64,000 nt of DNA from DATBVX01 sp963724625 (GTDB taxonomy: Bacteria; Pseudomonadota; Gammaproteobacteria; Steroidobacterales; Steroidobacteraceae). The notes beneath the pieces were generated by a model. The model was not told where the DNA came from. It worked only from the letters and a program-made list of their open reading frames with translations, and made no database searches. The position numbers were made by a program, and so were the translations under genes. Within the stretch, counting starts at the first letter, position 1. Each line of letters starts with the position of its first letter. This document shows positions 1 through 7,328 of this stretch, piece by piece. The stretch lies in the NCBI GenBank assembly GCA_963724625.1, contig CAVRVO010000004.1, positions 1 through 64,000 on the forward strand, in the 5' to 3' direction.

Positions 1-75
1 CCCGCGCGCCGCGCGCTTCTACGCCGCGGACGACTCGGCGGCTTCGGCAGCGACGATGGTGGAGATGATTAGGTG

Positions 76-594
76 TCAGTTCTCGGAACCGATGGCGCAG
101 GAGTAGAGGTGACAAGAAACTCCCTGCAAGTGCAGTTCGCGTTCAAAGGACATCCCGACCTTTCGGGCGACACGCGCCGAAACTGTGTTCCCAGGCATAA
201 TTAGGCAGATGATGCGTTGAAGTGCCAAAGCATCGCGGGCGTAGCCCTTGATCGCCAACGCAGCTTCCGTGGCCAGGCCTTGGCCCCAGTGAGACTTGTC
301 AATTAGGAAAGCAAGCTCAACTTCGCTCTGTCCCTCAATCTGCCAAGGCAGCAGACCGCACCTGCCGAGGAACTCGCCTGAGCTGCGATCCACCGTTGCC
401 CAAAGACCGAGGTTAGGGAACTCTGGATGACCGTGCAGGAACCATCGAAGCTCTTCGGCAGTTTGCTCCAGCGTCAGCGTTCCATCGGGGAAGTACTGAC
501 GAATCTCAGGGTCGCGATAGAGCGCGAACAGCGCGCTCAAGTCCGAGGGCTCAAAGTGCCGCAGAGTCAGCCGCGGAGTCTCAAGGATGACCAT
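76..594 (-). CDS. GNAT family N-acetyltransferase, RimJ/RimL type (cassette gene)
   Basis: 172 aa, which is the usual length. The N-terminus ETPRLTLRHFEPSD is the classic RimJ/RimL-type opening. The acetyl-CoA pyrophosphate-binding loop (motif A, Q/R-x-x-G-x-G/A) is visible as WGQGLATEA around residues 103-111, and motif B follows in NTVSARVARKVGM. The family transfers acetyl from acetyl-CoA to an amine: a protein N-terminus, antibiotic, polyamine or small metabolite. The substrate cannot be read from sequence. The gene is the leftmost complete one of the cassette array, and two further but dissimilar GNAT genes follow upstream on the same strand. Confidence 0.88.
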   Translation of the reverse strand: MVILETPRLTLRHFEPSDLSALFALYRDPEIRQYFPDGTLTLEQTAEELRWFLHGHPEFPNLGLWATVDRSSGEFLGRCGLLPWQIEGQSEVELAFLIDKSHWGQGLATEAALAIKGYARDALALQRIICLIMPGNTVSARVARKVGMSFERELHLQGVSCHLYSCAIGSEN

Positions 595-612
595 GCCGCC
601 GCCGCATATCTC

Positions 613-642
613 ACCTATAAAATCCCCGTTCAGCGGCCGCGG
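613..642 (-). repeat. degenerate half attC site
   Basis: Between the first two GNAT genes is a stretch resembling the left half of the attC at 1715: both share GTTCAGCGGCCG preceded by a CCTA-like box. No right half is present, because the next coding region begins at once. It is probably an attC remnant left when two cassettes fused. Confidence 0.35.
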
Positions 643-1119
643 TCAGAGCAGCAGCCCCATTTCGACGGTGTCCCAGAGTTCACCGTTCGCCCGCCGGTAT
701 TGCTTGACGCGCCGCCCCTCCTCGACAAAGCCATACCTGCGGTAGAGGGCGATCGCCGCGGCGTTGTGCGGCCAGACGCTCAGGCTCAGCTTGTGCAGTC
801 CCCTTTGACGCGCCCATTCGATCGCCGCCACCATCAGCGCCGAGCCCACCGCGCGCCCGCGCCACTCGCGCGTGACCGCCATCCCGATCTCCCCGAACCC
901 GTGCCGGCTCAGCTCGAGGTGCAGCGAGCCGACGATCTCGCCGCTGGCGACCGCGACGAACGTCCCGTCGAGAGTCCAGCTCGCAGCGCGCGCCTCGACG
1001 TCGACAGGCGGCTCCGTGGCAATCCCATCGCGCTCCTCAGCGACCGCGGCGAACACAACCGCCATCGGAAGCCGGTCTTCGTCGCGCGCGGGACGGACAT
1101 GGAAGGCTGCTTCGGCCAC
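643..1119 (-). CDS. GNAT family N-acetyltransferase (cassette gene)
   Basis: 158 aa with a GTG start preceded by AAGGA at 7-nt spacing. Motif A is visible as REWRGRAVGSALM around residues 84-96, followed by the NAAAIALYRRYGF motif B region typical of stand-alone acetyltransferases of the L-amino acid/phosphinothricin type. The protein is an acetyl-CoA-dependent N-acetyltransferase of unknown substrate. It lies 48 bp upstream of the first GNAT gene with only half an attC between them. The sequence differs clearly from its two GNAT neighbours, so this is independent capture and not tandem duplication. Confidence 0.85.
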   Translation of the reverse strand: MAEAAFHVRPARDEDRLPMAVVFAAVAEERDGIATEPPVDVEARAASWTLDGTFVAVASGEIVGSLHLELSRHGFGEIGMAVTREWRGRAVGSALMVAAIEWARQRGLHKLSLSVWPHNAAAIALYRRYGFVEEGRRVKQYRRANGELWDTVEMGLLL

Positions 1120-1124
1120 GTTCA

Positions 1125-1201
1125 GATCCTTGCACGAGGGGTAGTACTTTCAAACACCCTTCCACCTGCTGACGACGGACCCCTGCAACTGCTTGTTAGG
1201 C
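1125..1201 (-). repeat. possible degenerate attC, right core GTTAGGC intact
   Basis: A perfect GTTAGGC core (1195-1201) lies at the 3' end of the third GNAT gene, whose TAA stop is embedded in it. That is normal for integron cassettes. The opposite core and inner arms are hard to recognise in the 70 bp to the left, so the site may be decayed. Confidence 0.4.
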
Positions 1202-1705
1202 GGCTGGACCAACCAGCACCACATTTTCGTACTTCTCATTACCGAGCTCGAAGAAGGTGATTCCGATTTTCGTATACCCGTGCTTTGCATAAAAAGCGAT
1301 GGCGCGGCTGTTCTGGGAGTTTGTCTTGAGCCAAATGGGTGCACGCATTCTCTCCATCGCCCAGAGCTCAACGTGCTTGAGAAGCAAGGCGCCGACATCT
1401 TTACCTAGGAACGGCTCCTGAACGTAGAGCGTCGCGAGCTCTGCGCCAGAGGCCGAAGGAATCGGGCAAGCCGCACTCGCCCTGACAACTGCGTAACCCA
1501 ACAGATTCTTGTCGTGCTCGGCTACGAACAAAGCAGATGACGACTCCGAGAGTAGTGCTGCGAATCGCGCCGGAGAGAACTCCGACAACACATAGGTAGC
1601 AATGACGGACGAAATGCCTTCCGTCGCGTAGGTGTGAAGCCAGACCTGGATAGCGAGGGCCGAGAGGGTTTCTGTGTCTTCACGTCGACCAAGGCGAACA
1701 CGCAT
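1196..1705 (-). CDS. GNAT family N-acetyltransferase (cassette gene)
   Basis: 169 aa. Motif A appears as PFLGKDVGALLLKHVE around residues 98-113, and motif B as NSRAIAFYAKHGY. The ATG start lies only 9 bp from the core box of the attC at 1715, and the stop codon lies inside the GCCTAAC box on the other side. The gene therefore fills its cassette exactly, as expected for a captured cassette lacking its own promoter. Function is N-acetylation of an unknown small molecule or peptide. GNAT enzymes are among the most common cassette-encoded proteins known. Confidence 0.87.
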   Translation of the reverse strand: MRVRLGRREDTETLSALAIQVWLHTYATEGISSVIATYVLSEFSPARFAALLSESSSALFVAEHDKNLLGYAVVRASAACPIPSASGAELATLYVQEPFLGKDVGALLLKHVELWAMERMRAPIWLKTNSQNSRAIAFYAKHGYTKIGITFFELGNEKYENVVLVGPAA

Positions 1706-1714
1706 GTACGAACG

Positions 1715-1802
1715 GCCTAACGTCCCGGTTCAGCGGCCGGGCACTGACATTTGAAGATCTCGCACTCTATCCCTCACGGTCAGCTGGAACCGGTTGTGAG
1801 GC
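1715..1802 (-). repeat. attC site (88 bp)
   Basis: The left core is GCCTAAC (1715-1721), followed by the inner arm CCGGTTCAGCGGC. The right arm is CAGCTGGAACCGG and the right core GTGAGGC (1796-1802). The arms pair as in other attC hairpins, and the centre contains CTCTATCCCT, like the sites at 7208-9029. One change (T to G) in the right core triplet at the crossover position may lower recombination. Confidence 0.72.
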
Positions 1803-1810
1803 GTTCGCAA

Positions 1811-2203
1811 TTAGGGTCGTGGGTCCTCCGGCTTCCTGTCTTTGAGGGCTCGGTTCGTCTGCAAGAGTTCATAGAGATAGCCGTCCGGCCCACGGAAATA
1901 CGTCCAAGCCACCGCCTCATCTCCATCAATGTCCGTTTCAGACTGGACTCCTTGCGCTTCCATCTCCTTTCGAGCCGTGCGGACGTTTTCCACTTCGAAC
2001 GCCAAAACCGGACACGTATGGAGCCGGTAGTAGCGGCTTGTCTCAGCGAAGATCTCGAAGAGTTGGCCCGAAGGTAGCTCGAACTGCACCAGGCTTTCTT
2101 CGCGAAGCCTAGGTGACAACCCTAAGACTTGCGAAAAAAAGCGCGCCGTGGAGTCCAGGTCAGCGGTTCGCACCCCGGCCCACGTGTATGCCAAGACTCG
2201 CAT
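1811..2203 (-). CDS. VOC (glyoxalase/bleomycin-resistance) family protein (cassette gene)
   Basis: 130 aa forming a single vicinal-oxygen-chelate module of paired beta-alpha-beta-beta-beta units. It begins TWAGVRTADLDSTARFFSQV, the characteristic first strand and helix, and ends with FRGPDGYLYELLQ, where the metal-ligand Glu normally sits. A GGGAG Shine-Dalgarno lies 6 nt before the ATG. Members bind metals or hydrophobic ligands and act as lyases, dioxygenases or drug-binding proteins; which applies here cannot be told. Its own attC follows 8 bp after the stop. Confidence 0.85.
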   Translation of the reverse strand: MRVLAYTWAGVRTADLDSTARFFSQVLGLSPRLREESLVQFELPSGQLFEIFAETSRYYRLHTCPVLAFEVENVRTARKEMEAQGVQSETDIDGDEAVAWTYFRGPDGYLYELLQTNRALKDRKPEDPRP

Positions 2204-2272
2204 TCAAGTCTCCCAGCAGGACGGCACTTTGACGCCCATTCCCGCACTGTCCCGGGCAGTCCTGCGACACTG

Positions 2273-3409
2273 CTATGGACACTTGCCCTGAGGGTCCATG
2301 ATCAGCGTTTCGCTCCACTCGCCGCAGCCGCAGCCATCGCAGGCCCTCAACTTCACCATGCTCGGGGCATCCACCTTCGTTGTGCATTGATGCACGTCGC
2401 CAGCAGCCACTGTGTGCGCAAAGAACCAGCCAAGCTTGGGTGGGGCACGCAAGACATGATACTGGGTCGCTCCCGGGATGCTGGGCCAGCTCAGCTTGAA
2501 GCTATTGCTGCATCCGATGCGCGTGACGATCAGGCGGGGCTTGGCCGAAGCTCCCGCGCACGAAGAGCTGTAGGGCGCGTCCGCGAGCGAAGGATCGGGT
2601 TCGCTTTCGCAGTGGACTTGTACCTCACGCTGACATGGACCGGGCCCCATCAGGTAGGTCATCGTCGACCGGCCACCGGCGACGATGCCGTCGATTGCAT
2701 CGATCCATACGAGCTCGTCATCCTGCCTGCCAGTGGGGCACCTATAGGTGATATGTGTGCCCCACACCAGCCGCGGAATCGAGTCCTCAACCCCGAAGTA
2801 CGCGAGCTTGGGCGTCTCGAGCTCGCGCATCGTCCCTGGTAACGCGTCACCGCTGGCTTCGAATGCCCGCACGAGAGCTTGCCACGCCTGCGCCGCGGAC
2901 AGCGCGGGGTTCTTCGGCAAGTTGCGATCCGGGAGAAAGTCACTCCCAAGATATCGCACGCGGCCCGTGTCCTCGTCGAGTGTCAGTACAACAGCCCCGT
3001 TTACCACGGGAATGCCGCGGATGCTCTCCTCCGCGCGGATCTGCCATTGTTTCGGGGGCGAAGCCCGATTCTCAGTTACCGTCAACGTCTCCAGCCCGGT
3101 TCCCAGAAGCACTGCGCGGAATGCATCGAGCACGACCTTGGCAGATGAGCCTGCTCCAAGTTGACGCACGCTGCTTGGCAACACCACGCCGGTGTCGCCG
3201 CTGATCCACCTCACAGGGCCAAGGACCGAGTACTGAACTTGCACCTCCGGCATGGAAGATAGCTCCGCGAACTGTTGCTGCAGTGCCTCCGTGTCCACTG
3301 CCACGGGCAGATCCCTCGTCTTGAGCAAGAGGGGCGGTCCAGCAGGCCGCTCGCCCGCCGATACGGCCACAGCGAGGAGAATGGCCAGGAATGCGCTGTG
3401 TTTGCGCAT
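2273..3409 (-). CDS. secreted protein with FTP/PepSY protease-propeptide domains but no protease domain
   Basis: 378 aa from the ATG at 3409, chosen because it gives a clean signal peptide (MRKHSAFLAILLAVAVSAG). An in-frame ATG at 3442 would add 11 residues; neither start has a strong ribosome-binding site. Residues about 80-165 match an FTP (fungalysin/thermolysin propeptide) domain, with GIPVVNGAVVLTLDEDTGRV as its hallmark. A PepSY-like segment follows (RLVWGTHITYRCP ... WIDAIDGIV). The normal M4 catalytic domain with HExxH is absent. Instead, about 110 C-terminal residues look like a fibronectin type III or similar beta-sandwich domain rich in Cys. It may act as a secreted protease inhibitor or chaperone; that is inference. 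Confidence 0.6.
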   Translation of the reverse strand: MRKHSAFLAILLAVAVSAGERPAGPPLLLKTRDLPVAVDTEALQQQFAELSSMPEVQVQYSVLGPVRWISGDTGVVLPSSVRQLGAGSSAKVVLDAFRAVLLGTGLETLTVTENRASPPKQWQIRAEESIRGIPVVNGAVVLTLDEDTGRVRYLGSDFLPDRNLPKNPALSAAQAWQALVRAFEASGDALPGTMRELETPKLAYFGVEDSIPRLVWGTHITYRCPTGRQDDELVWIDAIDGIVAGGRSTMTYLMGPGPCQREVQVHCESEPDPSLADAPYSSSCAGASAKPRLIVTRIGCSNSFKLSWPSIPGATQYHVLRAPPKLGWFFAHTVAAGDVHQCTTKVDAPSMVKLRACDGCGCGEWSETLIMDPQGKCP

Positions 3410-3553
3410 ATTGTTAGACGGCACATCGCGCTCAGTTGTCATTCGCGCCTAGCGACACAGCAAGCATTGGCCGAGCATCGCCGCGGCAGTTACCTCGCCA
3501 GGTTTGAACGCACTCGCCATCTCTAGGGGGTTGGCGCAACGCATGCTCTTGCT

Positions 3554-3640
3554 GTCTAACGTCCGGAATCAGCGGCGCCGCGATGACGCCAACTAAGCAT
3601 GTCGAGAGTGACCGGCGTCCGCTGCATGCCGTTGTTATAC
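3554..3640 (-). repeat. attC site (87 bp)
   Basis: The left core is GTCTAAC (3554-3560) and the right core GTTATAC (3634-3640). Complementary arms near each core (GGAATCAGCGGC against GTCCGCTGCATGCC) form the attC stem. The site lies directly at the 3' end of the methyltransferase gene, 4 bp from its stop. Confidence 0.75.
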
Positions 3641-3644
3641 GCGG

Positions 3645-4670
3645 CTACCTTCTTACCGCTTCAATCACGGACAGCGGTGATTTCGTCGGCACGATCTTCG
3701 TCAATTCGAACCCGCAGTGGTCGAAGAGCACACGGAACTCTTCGGCTGTTCGTTCGCGTCCTCCCGGCCAGAGCAGCATTTCGATGTCGATGAGCTTGCC
3801 CAGGTCGGGCTCGGGCCCGCTCGGAATGACGGACTCCAGGAGAACCACAGCGCCGCGCTTCTTGCCCATCGCGGTGCCTATGTTCTTCAGGATTGTCGAT
3901 GCACGTGCGTCATCCCAGTCGTGGATGATGTGTTTCATGATGTACGCATCGCCACCTTCAGGCACGGCTTTGAAGAAATCGCACTCGACCGCTTCGCAAC
4001 GACGCGAGAGGCCGGCCTTAGCGATTCTTGGTCTTGCACCTTCGACGACATGACTGACGTCGGCCAGGATGCCGCGAACGTCGGGACACGCCTTGAGAAT
4101 CGACATGAGCACTTCACCGTGGCCGCCGGCGACGTCGACGACCAACCCGTACTGGTTGAAGTCGTATGCCTCGACTGCCGCGCCGGCAACTGGGGCGCTG
4201 AGCGCGGTCATCGCGTCGTTGAATACTTCAGAGTACTCGGGGTGTTTCGCGAAATAGTCGAATATCGGCATGCCCAGCGTCGCTTCCGCAGCAGGGTGAC
4301 CGGTCCTCACGGAATCCAGAAGGTTGGCGTAGACGCGAAAGTGCAGCGGGTCAGGCAAAAACAAGGCCATGCCGCGCATGGAACCTGGCACGTCCTTACG
4401 CAGCAACTCGGAAGCTGGTGTCAGCCGAAACCGTCGGGAACCGACTTCTTCGAACACACCCAAGCTCGCGAGCAGACGCAAGACACGGTAAAGCGCGTCC
4501 TCATTCGTTCCAGTCGCGTGCGCCAGGTCCGAAACGGCCTCGCGACCGTCGGACAGATGGTCGGCCACCTTGAGGGCAACGGCGACGTACAGGGCCGCCG
4601 ACGCTATGTATCCGCTTGCGATCTGCATGACCTGCTGCATGGGGTTCGGTATCTCTTTCTTCGAATTCAT
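3645..4670 (-). CDS. SAM-dependent O-methyltransferase, COMT/Methyltransf_2 type (cassette gene)
   Basis: 341 aa. An N-terminal winged-helix dimerisation domain (residues about 10-95) carries a DALYRVLRLLASLGVFEE helix, and a Rossmann methyltransferase domain contains the SAM motif VVDVAGGHGEVLMSIL. Late in the protein, MKHIIHDWDD holds the His-Asp pair used as catalytic base in plant-type and polyketide O-methyltransferases. GAGGAG lies 10 nt before the ATG at 4670, so this start is preferred over the GTG at 4679, which the same motif nearly overlaps. The likely substrate is a phenolic or polyketide hydroxyl group. No biosynthetic cluster is nearby, consistent with cassette acquisition. Confidence 0.85.
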   Translation of the reverse strand: MNSKKEIPNPMQQVMQIASGYIASAALYVAVALKVADHLSDGREAVSDLAHATGTNEDALYRVLRLLASLGVFEEVGSRRFRLTPASELLRKDVPGSMRGMALFLPDPLHFRVYANLLDSVRTGHPAAEATLGMPIFDYFAKHPEYSEVFNDAMTALSAPVAGAAVEAYDFNQYGLVVDVAGGHGEVLMSILKACPDVRGILADVSHVVEGARPRIAKAGLSRRCEAVECDFFKAVPEGGDAYIMKHIIHDWDDARASTILKNIGTAMGKKRGAVVLLESVIPSGPEPDLGKLIDIEMLLWPGGRERTAEEFRVLFDHCGFELTKIVPTKSPLSVIEAVRR

Positions 4671-4984
4671 TGTGGCCACTCTCCTCGTGAATTTGCGCCG
4701 GGAAGGTTGTCCAGCTATCTCGGGGCAATATCAAACAAGTATTGGTCAGAAAACTGTCGCATAACGCCCCAGTTCAGTGCCCGGATGGACGGTCGCTGAA
4801 AGGCAGGCCGTCGCGAATAGATGGACTACCGTAGTTCGCTGCATAAGAGCCTCATGAGGTTGAGCACCAACCTACGTAGGCTACGCGCAAACGACGCACG
4901 GGCAATATGGAAACAAATTGGAAACATCGGCCCAGAGCAAGTCTCAGCGCGACTAGATCAACTTGCTGTGCGCGGGAACCGGGA
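4671..4984. other. intergenic stretch with a half attC remnant (4759-4790)
   Basis: There are 314 bp without a gene between the methyltransferase and the TPR protein. At 4759 a GCATAAC box followed by CCCAGTTCAGTGCCCGG resembles the left half of the other attC sites. I could not find a matching right core before the next stop codon at 4985. Nothing else is recognisable. Confidence 0.4.
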
Positions 4985-6784
4985 TCACGGCGGCGGGTTC
5001 ACGCTTTTCAGCCATGCTCGGTATCGTGGGTCGCTGACGAATTTCGCGAATGCTGGGTCGCCCGTGGATTCTGCAACCCACGTGTCTTTCTGTGCCGCGG
5101 CCCGGTTGAGCCAGGGCATAGCCAGATCTATCTCGTCGCGATAGGCATGGGCTTGCGCAACCTCGTAAGGCTGGCTTCGACCCCAGTCCGCCTCGAGCTG
5201 TCGCATCGCCTGGTCGGACGCCGATTTCCGGTTCATGGCGTAATAGACCGCGGTGCGTCCGACCAATTGGGCATCGGGGATTGGCGTCTGATTGAATGCC
5301 TCAAGCGCAGCTAGCTGCTGGCCGCGTGCGAGCAAAACCTGTCCCAAGGTGAAGCGGGCCCACGCATGTGTCGGGCTTATCTGAAGCGTATGGCGCAACT
5401 GTGCGTCGGCCTCGACAAAGCTTCCGGAGCGTGCCCGGTAGTACCCGTCATCGAAGTTGAGAGTTGGATTCAGGGGATCCTGCGCTAACGCACGGCCAAT
5501 CAAATTGCCGGCATCATCAAATCGGCCGCGGGCAGCCGCCATATTCGCCGCGTCTTGCAGTGTGCCTCCGTCATTCGGATTCGTTGTGAGTGCCTGTTGT
5601 AGTTCTCGGTCTGCGGCGATCCAGTCGCCCTCATAAAGATGAATGCGGCTGAGGAGTGCATTCATGTTCGGGTTCATTGGCTGTTGTGCCAAGACAATTT
5701 GAATCTGTTTGCGTGCGCGCTCGAACGCAGGGCCAGCCTCGGCAAAGCCCATTACACCAAAGTTGTAATACGCCACGGCGAGGCCCTCTGCCGCGGGCAT
5801 AAATGAAGGATCAAGACGAAAAGCCTCTTCGTAGTATGCAACGGCTTGCTGTACGCCTTGTTTGTCGACGCGATCACGCGCATGTCGAGCGCGCAGGTAA
5901 GACTCGTAAGCCTGCACGTTATGGATAACAGGACGCGGTGACTGGTCGGCAGCACCGACCTCAACCTGCAGGTTTCGAACGAGTTGCGCGGCAATCTCGT
6001 CCTGAATTTTCAGAGAATCGCCTAAATCAAGGTCATAGGTCCCTGACCAGACGTGAGATCCAGTTTCCGTGCTTATGAGCTGTGCCGTGATTCGCATGCG
6101 ATCAGCAGTTCGCCGCACACTTCCTTCGACGACGAACTTGGCCCCGAGCTGCGCACCGATTGATCTGAGATCGTCTGCTTTGCCCTTGAATGCAAACGAC
6201 GAGGTGCGCCCGACAACCCGCAACGCTGATATTTTTGATAGCAGGTCAATGATCTCCTCCGCCATGCCGTCGGCGAAGTATTCCTGATCCTTCTGTTCGC
6301 TCATGTCTACAAACGGCAGCACCGCAATCGATCTTTCGTTGGGGGGAATAGTCGGGCGCGGCAAATCGACGGCCGCCGCTTGCGTTGTCGTGCCAGCTTT
6401 CGGTTCTGCCTGCCCTTCAGGCGGGCGGCCAAAATGCCACAGCGCGGTGCCCGCAATGACGAGCAATATCGTGATGATCGCCAATTCCGCACGGCTTACC
6501 CGCCGCTGTGCACGATGGCCGTGGTACCACGCGATTGTTACGACCAGCGGCAGACCAAGAAACAGAAGTAACGTGACGATACGCACGAGCAGATGCGGCC
6601 ATTCGAACGCGTTGCTCACCATCTCCGTGCCCTGCAGCACGGCATAGGCTGCCGCTGCATAGGCGAGGGCCCACTGTGCGACTTTGTGTTCTTTGAGACG
6701 CGTCCACAGGCTCACCGAGCGCGCAGGCACTGCCCGCTGTTCCCGTGCGGCTTGCGTTTCTCCCGAGTCGCTCGATTCGGTCAC
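4985..6784 (-). CDS. membrane protein with TolB-N-like domain and TPR repeats
   Basis: 599 aa from a GTG at 6784 with AAGAGA 6 nt upstream; the open frame continues to 6964 but looks non-coding there. Residues about 35-120 contain two or three transmembrane helices. Around residues 150-270 is the SIAVLPFVDMSEQKDQEYFADG module (TolB-N/FlgO-like) that usually links CadC-type or cyclase domains to TPR repeats. The remaining 300 residues are TPR-like helical pairs. The usual N-terminal DNA-binding or cyclase output domain is replaced by the membrane segment, so any signalling role is unclear. At 1.8 kb it is large for an integron cassette. Confidence 0.75.
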   Translation of the reverse strand: MTESSDSGETQAAREQRAVPARSVSLWTRLKEHKVAQWALAYAAAAYAVLQGTEMVSNAFEWPHLLVRIVTLLLFLGLPLVVTIAWYHGHRAQRRVSRAELAIITILLVIAGTALWHFGRPPEGQAEPKAGTTTQAAAVDLPRPTIPPNERSIAVLPFVDMSEQKDQEYFADGMAEEIIDLLSKISALRVVGRTSSFAFKGKADDLRSIGAQLGAKFVVEGSVRRTADRMRITAQLISTETGSHVWSGTYDLDLGDSLKIQDEIAAQLVRNLQVEVGAADQSPRPVIHNVQAYESYLRARHARDRVDKQGVQQAVAYYEEAFRLDPSFMPAAEGLAVAYYNFGVMGFAEAGPAFERARKQIQIVLAQQPMNPNMNALLSRIHLYEGDWIAADRELQQALTTNPNDGGTLQDAANMAAARGRFDDAGNLIGRALAQDPLNPTLNFDDGYYRARSGSFVEADAQLRHTLQISPTHAWARFTLGQVLLARGQQLAALEAFNQTPIPDAQLVGRTAVYYAMNRKSASDQAMRQLEADWGRSQPYEVAQAHAYRDEIDLAMPWLNRAAAQKDTWVAESTGDPAFAKFVSDPRYRAWLKSVNPPP

Positions 6785-6899
6785 CAGATGTCTCTTGATG
6801 GATCTGCCTGAGGATGCGCGGCGGGGCGCGGTGGCGCAATAGATGGCCATTTGTCGGGCGGCCGAAACTAGACGACATCGCGCGTTCGAAGGCCGCTCC

Positions 6900-7160
6900 T
6901 CAATTGATTGGCACGCAACTCGCCTGCGGCTTCTGGGCTTCCGTGCATTGACACAGCGGCGCAAGCCCGGCTGCGCAGCTCACCGATCCTGGCGATGCCG
7001 CATAAGGAGTCGCTGCCGGACAGCGAATCGAGCATGAGTTCTCTTTTAGCCCAACTTGAATCGTAGGACCCGGTGCGATGTACTGCTGGACGATGAACGC
7101 ACTGATTCCCCCTACCGCAGCGACGACGATAGTGGCAAGGACCCAAAGTCGAATATTCAT
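6900..7160 (-). CDS. small membrane-anchored or secreted Cys-rich protein
   Basis: 86 aa. One N-terminal hydrophobic helix (LWVLATIVVAAVGGISAFIV) serves as anchor or signal sequence. The remaining roughly 50 residues contain six cysteines (ENSCSIRC ... SVSC ... PLCQC ... ASC), which suggests disulfide bonds in the periplasm. I do not recognise the family. It lies upstream of the TPR gene on the same strand, in the same interval between attC sites, so the two may form one two-gene cassette. Confidence 0.5.
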   Translation of the reverse strand: MNIRLWVLATIVVAAVGGISAFIVQQYIAPGPTIQVGLKENSCSIRCPAATPYAASPGSVSCAAGLAPLCQCTEAQKPQASCVPIN

Positions 7161-7207
7161 ACATCGATCCCGCGGCCGTAGCCGCCCATTGAAGTCTTTT
7201 GGTTACC

Positions 7208-7295
7208 GCCTAACGTCCGCGTTGAGCAACGCGCTGCTGTGTGATGGATGCTGGCACTTTATCCCTTTCGCGTCTGCTCCAACGCGTTGTTAGAC
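7208..7295 (-). repeat. attC site (88 bp)
   Basis: The left core is GCCTAAC (7208-7214) and the right core GTTAGAC (7289-7295). Inner arms GCGTTGAGCAACGCG and CTCCAACGCGTTG can pair. The central part (GATGCTGGCACTTTATCCCT) is nearly identical to that of the sites at 8366 and 8942, marking them as one attC family, as in a chromosomal integron. Confidence 0.88.
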
Positions 7296-7328
7296 CGTCC
7301 GTCTACGATCCAACGAGGCGCTCGCCGA

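Noticed and set aside
2..106. Open plus-strand frame at the left edge ending TAG, overlapping the first GNAT gene
   Set aside because: Only about 35 codons are visible, no family is recognisable, and it overlaps the 3' end of a clear gene on the other strand.
427..1260. 277-codon plus-strand frame antisense to two GNAT genes
   Set aside because: Arg/Pro/Ala-rich shadow frame typical of high-GC DNA; the minus-strand genes have clear family motifs.
3413..3419. GTTAGAC box resembling an attC core next to the start of the propeptide-like gene
   Set aside because: No partner core or complementary arm at the right distance; one heptamer is expected by chance.
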